DNA of 11,886 nt, taken from NCBI GenBank assembly GCA_030673085.1, contig DAOVFE010000020.1, forward strand, positions 1 through 11,886. Direction: 5' to 3'. Shown one piece after another: positions 1 to 5,764 of the stretch. The DNA is from Anaerolineales bacterium. Its GTDB lineage: Bacteria > Chloroflexota > Anaerolineae > Anaerolineales > E44-bin32. Numbering within the stretch: position 1 is the first letter of the stretch; each line of letters opens with the position of its first letter. The translations under genes and the position numbers were made by a program. The notes beneath the pieces are model-generated. The model did not search any database. It was given only the letters and a program-made list of their open reading frames with translations, and was not told the DNA's origin.

Positions 1-325
1 CTTCATTGGTCAACATTGCAGCTATGGCCTTTCCGGCATCGATCGCGCTTCCACCACCGAACCCAATCGCCATATCACATGCCGCCAATCGCGCCAATCG
101 TACCCCTTCCTGCACTATAGCTATCGTAGGTTCATGCGGCACCGAGAACAAAGCTCTCCCCATCCCTGCATTGTCGAGAATATCCAAAAGCCGCTGAGCG
201 CGCTCCGGATGGGACCCAGTTGCCACCAAAACCCTTTTCCCCCATTGCGACGCCAGCGAGCCGACCTCATTGATGGTGCCGGCGCCAAAAATAATCCTCG
301 AATCTGTAGCAAATTCAAATCGCAT
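1..325 (-). CDS. Iron-containing alcohol dehydrogenase family protein (N-terminal 108 residues, cut by window edge)
   Basis: The minus strand is open from an ATG at 325 to the window edge, so the protein is partial at its C-terminus. It begins MRFEFATDSRIIFGAG, the typical first strand of iron-type (group III) alcohol dehydrogenases and maleylacetate reductases. It continues with a Rossmann-like strand (GKRVLVATGSHPERAQ) and reaches the family nucleotide-binding signature GFGGGSAIDAGKAIAAM at about residues 88-104. Family members are cytoplasmic NAD(P)H-dependent oxidoreductases that bind Fe2+ or Zn2+ through an Asp and His residues in the C-terminal domain, which lies outside the window. The substrate cannot be told from this part. 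The start lies 4 bp after the stop of the ABM-domain gene, so the two are almost certainly cotranscribed and may act on the same small aldehyde, ketone or aromatic-derived substrate (inference). Confidence 0.9.
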   Translation of the reverse strand, partial: MRFEFATDSRIIFGAGTINEVGSLASQWGKRVLVATGSHPERAQRLLDILDNAGMGRALFSVPHEPTIAIVQEGVRLARLAACDMAIGFGGGSAIDAGKAIAAMLTNE

Positions 326-329
326 ATGC

Positions 330-638
330 CTATTTCCAGCCTTTATCCTCTGGATAGATATTTGCATACTTTATGCTGTGGCGCGGCTCCGCCATCATTT
401 CGGCCACAGTATCTCGCCATATTTGATAGTGGTTGGTCGCTTTATGCATCTTGGTATCCGCCTCGGTTTTGTATACCTCAACCAAGACAAATCGGCTAGG
501 ATCATCAATTTGTTGGATCACGTCAAAGCGGTCAATCCCGGGCTCATTAATGCTATTGTGGGCATTTTCTAGCGTTGCCAGGCGGAAAGCTTCCATGCAC
601 TCAGGTTTTACATGGACATTGACATGTACAATAAACAT
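330..638 (-). CDS. ABM-domain protein, LsrG/YgiN-like (putative quinol monooxygenase or isomerase)
   Basis: A complete 102-residue protein of the dimeric alpha+beta-barrel 'antibiotic biosynthesis monooxygenase' (ABM) family, whose members are usually about 95-105 residues. Visible family features are a first strand FIVHVNVHVKPE (2-13), the block EPGIDRFDV (32-40), a strand with E54 and Y56 (FVLVEVYK), and the histidine stretch HKATNHY (65-71). This pattern resembles LsrG, which isomerises phospho-AI-2, and YgiN-type quinol monooxygenases. The family also holds many proteins of unknown substrate, so the reaction is not assigned. The ATG at 638 is preceded by a purine-rich GGAGGAAAGGAGG, a very strong ribosome-binding site. 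The dehydrogenase starts 4 bp downstream, giving a tight two-gene unit that suggests a shared degradation or detoxification step (inference). Confidence 0.85.
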   Translation of the reverse strand: MFIVHVNVHVKPECMEAFRLATLENAHNSINEPGIDRFDVIQQIDDPSRFVLVEVYKTEADTKMHKATNHYQIWRDTVAEMMAEPRHSIKYANIYPEDKGWK

Positions 639-1021
639 CCCTGCCTCCTTTCCTCCCTGCCCTCCCTTAGAAGACGAGGAAGATGCTTCATGTTATTACC
701 GAGGTTTCCTCATTTTGATAATTGCAGACCAGACTACTTATTCATTTAACCTTTACCAAGGCCTCTCATCCAGGCAGATATCCCTTGTCCTAATACTAGA
801 GAGTTAGATCCAGGGCAAAATTATGCAACCCATACTGCCCAATTTAATTTGATGCATGATCTATGGCAGCTATCGGGAAGGTACTTCTAAAGAAAATGGC
901 AAATGCTTCACTAGATCTGGCACTTCTCATGCGGTTTCAGGCTTTCCAAATATCGTTATCTATTCCTTATTTATTTCACTTACAGAGAATGTATTCCTTG
1001 AAAAGGCAATGCGTGAGCGGG
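639..1021. other. Intergenic region between the histidine kinase and the ABM gene
   Basis: About 380 bp that must hold the end of the kinase transcript and the promoter of the ABM/dehydrogenase unit, both read on the minus strand. I see no U-tract hairpin after the kinase stop. A 68-codon plus-strand ORF (856-1062) overlaps the kinase 3' end and has no family features, so I do not call it. A short imperfect inverted repeat (GAGGAA near 679, TTCCTC near 707) lies in the presumed ABM leader, but it is too weak to interpret. Confidence 0.5.
790..818 (-). promoter_or_regulatory. Weak candidate promoter for the ABM/dehydrogenase unit
   Basis: On the minus strand there is TTGCCC (818-813), a 17-bp spacer, then TATTAG (795-790). 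Each box matches the sigma-70 consensus at 4 of 6 positions with ideal spacing. It lies about 150 bp before the ABM start. Such a match can occur by chance in 380 bp, so this is only the best candidate I found. Confidence 0.2.
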
Positions 1022-3097
1022 CTATGATAGCGAAACAGAAGCGGCTGGCAGCTTCACGGTGACAGTTGTGCCTCTCTTTAGTACACTTTCAACCTGGATG
1101 GTGCCGCTATGCTGTTTAATTATCCTATAAGATGTGGGCAAGCCGAGTCCCGTCCCTCGGCCAGGCGCTTTCGTAGTGAAAAAGGGTTCAAAGACCTTCT
1201 GGAGATTTTCGGCTGAGATGCCAATGCCATTATCCGAAACCTGAACCGTCACTTGGTCATCCGATCGAAAAGATTGAATAGTCACTTTCCCTTTTTTATC
1301 TTCAAGTGCGTCACGCGCATTGAGGAGTAAATTGAGCCAGACACTCTGTAAATGATCGGGGTTTCCATGTACTTGAGGAATATCGTCATCTAGCAGAATC
1401 TCCAGATGCACATCCGATTTCGGCCATTGCAACTGTATCAATGCCAATGCCTGCTGGATCGAATTATTAACATCGACTATAACAAATTTCTGGCTCTCTT
1501 GCCTGGCGAAGTTTAGAAGATCACCTACAACTTTCTGGGCTCGCCGCCCCGCTTGTTCAATTAATTCCAGCGATTCTAGCTGCTCCTTATCCGGTGTAAT
1601 TTCACGCTGCATTAATTGTACATTGCCTATTATGGCAGTGATTGGATTATTCAATTCGTGCGCCACCCCCGCCGCCAGCTCCCCAACTGCAGCCAGCTTT
1701 TCACTTTGAACTAGGGAAGCCTCTAACTTTCTTTGTTCAGTAACGTCGCGATTCTGCAATATGGTCTGCGGCACATTCCCCTGCCCGTCCATGATTGGAT
1801 AGGTGTAGATTTCTCTCTCAGCTTTGAGCTTTCCTTCTTTCCATTCACGCTCGATCCGCTTTGTTTTCCCGCCAGTATCAAAAGTCTCAGACGCGAGGCA
1901 CCCATGGCATGGTTTTTTCCGTCCCGCAAGTACTTCATAGCATCGTTTTCCAACCAGCTTCTCGGCTTGCTTGCCGGCCCGATCAGCGCTTGCGCGATTG
2001 GCTGCGACCACTCTATAATTTCGGTCTACGATATATAGCTCGTCATCAAGATTGTTCACCAGGGTCAGCAAAGTAGTTCTACTGTGCGAAATTTCCCTCC
2101 GGCTTGCTTCAAGATCAGTATATGCATCGGTTAATTCACGAAAGAGACGGGAATTTTCAAGCGCTGCGGCAATGGAAGCGCCAAGCGTCACTAGGATTTT
2201 TAAATCATGCCGGGTAAACGACCCGTCTATCTTATTAATCAATTCTATCGCGCCAATAACCCTCTCGCTTACCAGCAAAGGTATGCATAGAAGCGATTTC
2301 GTAGCCTGGCTTCCTACGCTATCAATTTCGGACTCATAGTATCTGTTCGTAGAAACATCATCTACCAACATTGTCGCCATATTCGCAATGCAATGCCCGG
2401 CAATCCCTCTTTTGGGATCTAAACTCAAATCGATTCTCTGATTGATCTCGCCAATAAGCGGAATCTTAACTAGACTGTTCTGCTTCTCATAATTCAGCAG
2501 AAAGAGCGCGCCGGATTCAATATGAAAAAGCTCCCATATTCCTTGCATGGTAGCAGTAAGAATAGCGTCCATTTCGAGTGATGATGTGAGCGATTTTACA
2601 ACGCTATGTAGAATGGCCTGTTCTCGATTTAATCGTTGAGCTTCAGCAATTTTTTCCAGTTGAGATGATGCCTGACCCAATTCGCCGGCAATGAAATCAA
2701 CCAATCCTGATAGCCGATTGTCGCCTTGCAGGAAAACGAGAACCCCCAAAATATTGTCTCCCGAATGAATCATGCTTGCCTTTTTGGGTATTGTTCGTCC
2801 AGCTTTTGCTGCCTCGAAAGACATCTCCGCTTTTTCCCATAAGCGACCACTGGAATTTCGAAATAGCAAAGCCTCCTCTCCTCCAGTAGACCAAACCGGC
2901 GCAAGCTTTTGATCCGCCTTCAATGCCAATGCCAGACCGATTTCAGCACCCTGAAAGTGATGCGCCAGGATATCAAGCGTAAACGCAGCCACTTGATCCA
3001 GATTAACCAGACTCTGCAATGCTTGCGCAATTGCCCCGCGGGTATCGAATTGAGACTTTGTATCTGCTTTAGAGACGTATACTGAAGATTTCATCAT
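1022..3097 (-). CDS. Soluble sensor histidine kinase, GAF-GAF-PAS-HisKA-HATPase
   Basis: A complete 691-residue hybrid-sensor kinase without a receiver. The order appears to be a weak N-terminal GAF-like region (about 20-150), a clear GAF domain (about 170-315, with GIAGHCIAN and SLLCIPLLVSERVIGAIELINK), a short coiled linker, and a PAS domain (about 340-455). The catalytic core follows: HisKA with phosphoacceptor H480 in GELAAGVAHELNNP, N-box N593, G1 box D622-x-G-x-G626, F-box FEPFF (636-640) and G2 box GRGTGLGL (646-653). No membrane segment or signal peptide is visible, so it should sense a cytoplasmic signal such as a small ligand, redox state or gas. The PAS domain holds C386, C397 and C400, a possible metal or redox site. 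It starts 9 bp after the stop of the response regulator and is therefore the distal gene of that operon. Start: two adjacent ATGs at 3097 and 3094; the nearest GGAGG lies 14 nt before the first, so the exact start is uncertain. Confidence 0.95.
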   Translation of the reverse strand: MMKSSVYVSKADTKSQFDTRGAIAQALQSLVNLDQVAAFTLDILAHHFQGAEIGLALALKADQKLAPVWSTGGEEALLFRNSSGRLWEKAEMSFEAAKAGRTIPKKASMIHSGDNILGVLVFLQGDNRLSGLVDFIAGELGQASSQLEKIAEAQRLNREQAILHSVVKSLTSSLEMDAILTATMQGIWELFHIESGALFLLNYEKQNSLVKIPLIGEINQRIDLSLDPKRGIAGHCIANMATMLVDDVSTNRYYESEIDSVGSQATKSLLCIPLLVSERVIGAIELINKIDGSFTRHDLKILVTLGASIAAALENSRLFRELTDAYTDLEASRREISHSRTTLLTLVNNLDDELYIVDRNYRVVAANRASADRAGKQAEKLVGKRCYEVLAGRKKPCHGCLASETFDTGGKTKRIEREWKEGKLKAEREIYTYPIMDGQGNVPQTILQNRDVTEQRKLEASLVQSEKLAAVGELAAGVAHELNNPITAIIGNVQLMQREITPDKEQLESLELIEQAGRRAQKVVGDLLNFARQESQKFVIVDVNNSIQQALALIQLQWPKSDVHLEILLDDDIPQVHGNPDHLQSVWLNLLLNARDALEDKKGKVTIQSFRSDDQVTVQVSDNGIGISAENLQKVFEPFFTTKAPGRGTGLGLPTSYRIIKQHSGTIQVESVLKRGTTVTVKLPAASVSLS

Positions 3098-3106
3098 ATT
3101 GCCGAC

Positions 3107-3838
3107 TTAAACCTCCACTAACTCAGAGGGCATCACCACATAACCGTGTCCCTTCACGGTTTGAATGAATGTAGGATTGGAAGGATCCTCCTCAATCTTG
3201 GTGCGTAAATTTTTAACATGAACCCGGACTAAATCCGGGCTACCGGCATCGTGCGGATAGCCCCAGACCTCCTGCAAGAGACGATTCGGCGAAAATACCT
3301 CTCCTGCGTGACTCATCAGGTGATAAAGCAAATCAAATTGTACTGATGTAAGATTTATTTTTCCGCGCGGACCGATAACCTGAAAAGAGCGCACATGCAG
3401 CGTATACCCCCCAGCCTGGAGTGTAGTTGGCCTCTCTTTGGTCTCTTCCTTTTGCCGCATCGCCCGACGAAGAATCGCCCGAACCCGAAGATAAAGCTCG
3501 TCTAAATTGAATGGCTTGCTAAGATAATCATCTGCGCCCACCCGGAAGCCAGTGATACGTTCTTCTTCTTTGCCCTTTGCGCTTAAAAAGAGCACCGGCA
3601 AATCTTCAAGAAGTTGGTCGTTCCGTATCTGACGACAGACTTCATAACCATCCATTCCAGGCATCATTACATCCAAAACAACCAGATCGGGACGATTTGA
3701 CCGGGCAGCCTGAAGAGCTTCTACTCCATTATGAGACACAGATACTTGAAAACCACCCGCCCTTAAAGATCGCTCGAGCGTCCGGGCAACAATTTGGTCA
3801 TCATCAACGATTAAAATACGCGCATTCTTCAGATCCAT
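3107..3838 (-). CDS. OmpR/PhoB-family response regulator
   Basis: A complete 243-residue regulator counted from the ATG at 3838. The receiver domain occupies about residues 6-120: acidic pocket D12-D14, phosphoacceptor D56 in DLVVLDVMMPGMDGYEV, switch S86 and conserved K108 in LSKPF. The C-terminal winged-helix DNA-binding domain covers about 140-240 (LTSVQFDLLYHLMSHAGEVFSPNRLL, the recognition-helix region VRVHVKNLRTKIE, and the wing QTVKGHGYV). It is probably phosphorylated by the kinase encoded 9 bp downstream; the neighbouring order makes them a cognate pair (inference). An in-frame ATG at 3886 would add 16 residues (MSSGNICSDLILRSAA) before the receiver. I prefer 3838 because it has a GAGGAG site 7 nt upstream and places the first receiver strand at the usual distance from the N-terminus. 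The upstream ATG has a weaker AAAGGA at similar spacing. Confidence 0.95.
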   Translation of the reverse strand: MDLKNARILIVDDDQIVARTLERSLRAGGFQVSVSHNGVEALQAARSNRPDLVVLDVMMPGMDGYEVCRQIRNDQLLEDLPVLFLSAKGKEEERITGFRVGADDYLSKPFNLDELYLRVRAILRRAMRQKEETKERPTTLQAGGYTLHVRSFQVIGPRGKINLTSVQFDLLYHLMSHAGEVFSPNRLLQEVWGYPHDAGSPDLVRVHVKNLRTKIEEDPSNPTFIQTVKGHGYVVMPSELVEV

Positions 3839-3845
3839 TGCGGCG

Positions 3846-3851
3846 CTCCTC
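3846..3851 (-). promoter_or_regulatory. Ribosome-binding site that decides the response-regulator start
   Basis: On the minus strand GAGGAG lies 7 nt before the ATG at 3838. This near-consensus site sits inside the longer alternative ORF that starts at 3886, and it favours the shorter 243-residue regulator. Confidence 0.6.
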
Positions 3852-3886
3852 AGGATAAGATCCGAGCAAATATTGCCCGAGCTCAT

Positions 3887-4213
3887 CGGTTAATCCTTTA
3901 CAGGATTTTTTTACTTTCCTTGTTAAGCATATCCACCAGATTAGATTGATTATCCAATATGTAAATCTGATTTCAATCGATCAATATTCATTTGATTATA
4001 GCGTAAGCCTTAATAGAAAGCTTTAGCGCCGGCAGAAGCCGTAATCTGATTGCTAATTTTATCTTAAACCCAATAGCCCCTTCACGCAAATCCTGTTTGA
4101 TATAATCCAACCTAGTCACAAATCGGATTCTCGACTCTTAACGCTCATTCAAAACCATGAATTAGGACATGCAGTTCAAGTTCCAAGCACCTACGCCAAG
4201 CGCCCTCTGATTT
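3887..4213. other. AT-rich intergenic region upstream of the two-component operon
   Basis: This stretch, about 330-370 bp depending on the regulator start, has no coding region I can support. Its left half is AT-rich with repeated ATTGAT/AATCGATCAAT-like words (about 3935-4000), which could be binding sites for the regulator itself; this is inference. A perfect TATAAT on the minus strand at 4000-3995 could be the -10 box of the operon. No good -35 box lies 16-18 bp before it. On the plus strand TGATATAAT (4098-4106) resembles an extended -10 box, but no gene follows it for about 650 bp. Confidence 0.45.
3995..4000 (-). promoter_or_regulatory. Candidate -10 box for the response regulator-kinase operon
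   Basis: A perfect TATAAT reads on the minus strand about 155 bp before the regulator start. The 17-bp-spaced position upstream is AGCTTT, a poor -35 match, so this may need an activator such as the regulator itself, or may be chance. Confidence 0.25.
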
Positions 4214-4331
4214 GAGGATGTTGAAAAACTTGTTTGCCTTAAATCAGCAAGGAAGGTAGTAGGTGAGAGCGGGACCACCACTCATTTTTTTCCAGCTCAT
4301 TAGCAAACCATTTCTCTTTTTCAACACCCTC
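4214..4331 (-). mobile_element. 118-bp MITE-like element with terminal inverted repeats (copy 1)
   Basis: The ends form an inverted repeat of 15 bp with one mismatch: GAGGATGTTGAAAAA at 4214-4228 and the complement of GAGGGTGTTGAAAAA at 4317-4331. Read on the minus strand, its first half matches the element at 8652-8771 at about 40 of 54 positions by eye, and the last 9 bases (AACATCCTC) are identical. RNA from the minus strand could form a central stem GUGGUGG with CUACUAC, using two G-U pairs. It encodes no transposase, so it would be non-autonomous and mobilised in trans. I see no clear target-site duplication. The ends resemble those of some insertion sequences, but I cannot name a family with certainty. 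Confidence 0.55.
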
Positions 4332-4730
4332 GAGTTTTCGCTTGACATGCAATGCTGCCTGGTTTATGGTTCCGGGTATAACTATGGCCGTGTTTAGACG
4401 CGGATCATCATATGCCTGCCTATGAAGTAATACGATTGTATTAGTCGGCTTCAATGAAAAAAGCCCAAATGCGTGATTGTTAGGAGTATGTGTGGCGTGT
4501 GGGCAAAGCCCACATACAATAGCCGGCAACGTTGGTTTATCTTTTAACATAGAGCGGGTAAGAGGTCGATTAATATGCAAACAAACGGGGTGCACTATAA
4601 ATCCAACCGCCAAAGCCTGCTTACGAACTTCTAAGAATCGCTCAAGCTTTGGCATAATAGTGTAAAAAGAATAACAGACATCGTTAAAGCTCTTTCCATG
4701 CACACATAAAAAAAGAAATATTGCTATCAC
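4239..4730 (-). CDS. Doubtful hypothetical ORF ending inside the repeat element
   Basis: An open frame of 163 codons from a GTG at 4730, with no ribosome-binding site; an internal ATG at 4655 also lacks one. I recognise no domain. The first residues (IAIFLFLCV) are hydrophobic but are not followed by a convincing signal peptide. The middle is rich in His, Cys and Pro (CGLCPHATHTPNNHAFG). The last 31 or so codons (VEKEKWFANELEKNEWW and onward) come from the 118-bp repeat. The frame in copy 2 of the repeat gives the related VEREKLFAD but stops soon after, so the resemblance probably reflects shared DNA rather than a protein family. It could be a chance ORF, a decayed gene, or a gene whose 3' end was replaced by the element. 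It is divergent from the lipid-kinase gene. Confidence 0.2.
   Translation of the reverse strand: MIAIFLFLCVHGKSFNDVCYSFYTIMPKLERFLEVRKQALAVGFIVHPVCLHINRPLTRSMLKDKPTLPAIVCGLCPHATHTPNNHAFGLFSLKPTNTIVLLHRQAYDDPRLNTAIVIPGTINQAALHVKRKLEGVEKEKWFANELEKNEWWSRSHLLPSLLI
4486..4517. repeat. Overlapping inverted repeats
   Basis: TGTGGGC (4498-4504) and GCCCACA (4508-4514) form a perfect 7-bp stem with an AAA loop. An alternative 7-bp pairing joins GTATGTG (4486-4492) with CACATAC (4511-4517). The two pairings exclude each other. There is no T-tract on either side, so it is not an intrinsic terminator. It lies inside the doubtful ORF and argues a little against that ORF being a normal gene. Confidence 0.4.
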
Positions 4731-4754
4731 CAGCAGACTTTAAGGGAGATTTCA

Positions 4755-5495
4755 ATGAAGCTTGAATCTTACTTCCAGAACCCTTGGCATCAGGATATCC
4801 TGGCAACTATCATGACATTTGCGCTCGCATTGACTTGGCTGCGCTTTATGGATGGGCTTGCCCATCGCGGCGTGATTGGCCAGAAATTGAGTCGTAAGAT
4901 CATTCACATCGGAACAGGCCCGATCTTTCTCCTATGCTGGTTTCTTTTTAGCAGTCGGCCTGCCGCGCGTTTTCTGGCTTCGTTGGTCCCGCTAGCAACA
5001 ACGATTCAATTCTTTCTTGTCGGAATAGGGTGGATGGATGATCCGGCTGCAGTAAAAGCCATGACGCGCAATGGTGATCGGCGTGAAATCCTAAAGGGTC
5101 CGCTCTATTACGGGATTATATTCGTACTTTGCACAATTATCTTCTGGCGCAATTCGCCAGTCGGCATTCTCGCATTGATGATCATGTGCGGAGGCGATGG
5201 CCTGGCCGATATCATTGGCCGTCGCTGGGGAAAAGCCAAGCTACCATTTGGGAGCGAAAAAAGCTGGCCCGGTTCCATCGCAATGTTTATTGGGGGATTC
5301 GTCTTTGCTTTCAGCTATGCAGCCCTTTTCAACCAGTTGGGCTATTTCGAGCCCCCGCTCAATCTCGGCTACGCTGTTGGCACTATTGGGCTTATTTCTC
5401 TTATTACAACCATCGTGGAAGCCTTCCCCCTTCAGGATATCGATAATATAACAACGACCATAGCGGCGATTATTTCGGGCCTTCTCCTATTATAA
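4755..5495 (+). CDS. Phytol/dolichol kinase-family membrane protein (VTE5-like)
   Basis: A complete 246-residue polytopic membrane protein, the usual size for bacterial VTE5/VTE6-type kinases. I count about six or seven hydrophobic segments. Family motifs are SRKIIHIGTGP (46-56), GDRREILKGPLYYG (107-120), the most conserved block CGGDGLADIIGRRWG (145-159) continuing to KLPFGSEKSWPGS (162-174), and the C-terminal VEAFPLQDIDN (221-231). Characterised relatives transfer phosphate from CTP or another NTP to phytol, farnesol or dolichol, or make CDP-activated lipids, in the membrane. The actual alcohol here is unknown; in a non-phototroph a role in isoprenoid-alcohol salvage is plausible (inference). 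The ATG is preceded by AAGGGAGA at 7 nt, a good ribosome-binding site. No partner gene of tocopherol or chlorophyll metabolism is visible nearby. Confidence 0.88.
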   Translation: MKLESYFQNPWHQDILATIMTFALALTWLRFMDGLAHRGVIGQKLSRKIIHIGTGPIFLLCWFLFSSRPAARFLASLVPLATTIQFFLVGIGWMDDPAAVKAMTRNGDRREILKGPLYYGIIFVLCTIIFWRNSPVGILALMIMCGGDGLADIIGRRWGKAKLPFGSEKSWPGSIAMFIGGFVFAFSYAALFNQLGYFEPPLNLGYAVGTIGLISLITTIVEAFPLQDIDNITTTIAAIISGLLLL

Positions 5496-5506
5496 AGGTA
5501 TAGAGA

Positions 5507-5749
5507 ATGCCGCATCGTCATCATCTCTCTTTACCAAAGAGGGCATTCATTGTATTCCTCAGTATAAACTCACGCGAAATCGACGTCCAATCTGTCAATC
5601 GCATGCTTCCAATGAAACCGATTCAAGCCAAGGCATTAAAAAGCATGATCACAGAGCAAAAACCCCCTTTGCCAGGCCCATCGCTGGTCAATATCAAATT
5701 GCAGCCATTTGCTAAAAGGAGATCCTCCTTAATTTATGCCAGCTTATGA
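5507..5749 (+). CDS. Small hypothetical ORF, uncertain
   Basis: An 80-codon frame starting 11 bp after the lipid-kinase stop, with a weak AAGG 8 nt before its ATG. It is basic (many Arg, Lys and His), has no membrane segment, and matches no family I know. The position suggests it could be cotranscribed with the kinase. The composition, together with its overlap at the 3' end with a hairpin that may end both convergent transcripts, leaves a chance ORF as likely. Confidence 0.22.
   Translation: MPHRHHLSLPKRAFIVFLSINSREIDVQSVNRMLPMKPIQAKALKSMITEQKPPLPGPSLVNIKLQPFAKRRSSLIYASL
5716..5730. terminator. Weak bidirectional hairpin between convergent genes
   Basis: AAGGAG (5716-5721) and CTCCTT (5725-5730) form a 6-bp stem with a 3-nt loop, located between the plus-strand lipid-kinase gene and the minus-strand phosphatase gene. 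It is followed by TTTT on the minus strand and by AATTTAT on the plus strand. It is short, so it is only a candidate terminator. Confidence 0.3.
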
Positions 5750-5764
5750 TATACCTGTGATCGC

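Noticed and set aside
121..318. 65-codon minus-strand ORF at the left edge
   Set aside because: It is in the wrong frame. The overlapping minus-strand frame from 325 to the edge encodes a clear iron-type dehydrogenase N-terminus.
856..1062. 68-codon plus-strand ORF next to the kinase 3' end
   Set aside because: No ribosome-binding site, no recognisable motif, and its last 40 bases overlap the kinase coding sequence on the other strand. It looks like chance.
1022..3886. Possible phytochrome-like or membrane sensor for the two-component pair
   Set aside because: The kinase lacks hydrophobic segments, and I see no phytochrome PHY-domain features; the GAF domains are the general ligand-binding kind.
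4098..4106. TGATATAAT on the plus strand as an extended -10 promoter
   Set aside because: The first plus-strand gene begins about 650 bp further on, past a MITE-like element. Nothing nearby would be transcribed, so it is probably chance in AT-rich DNA.
4486..4517. Strong hairpin considered as an intrinsic terminator
   Set aside because: There is no T-tract on either strand and it is not placed at the end of a convincing gene.
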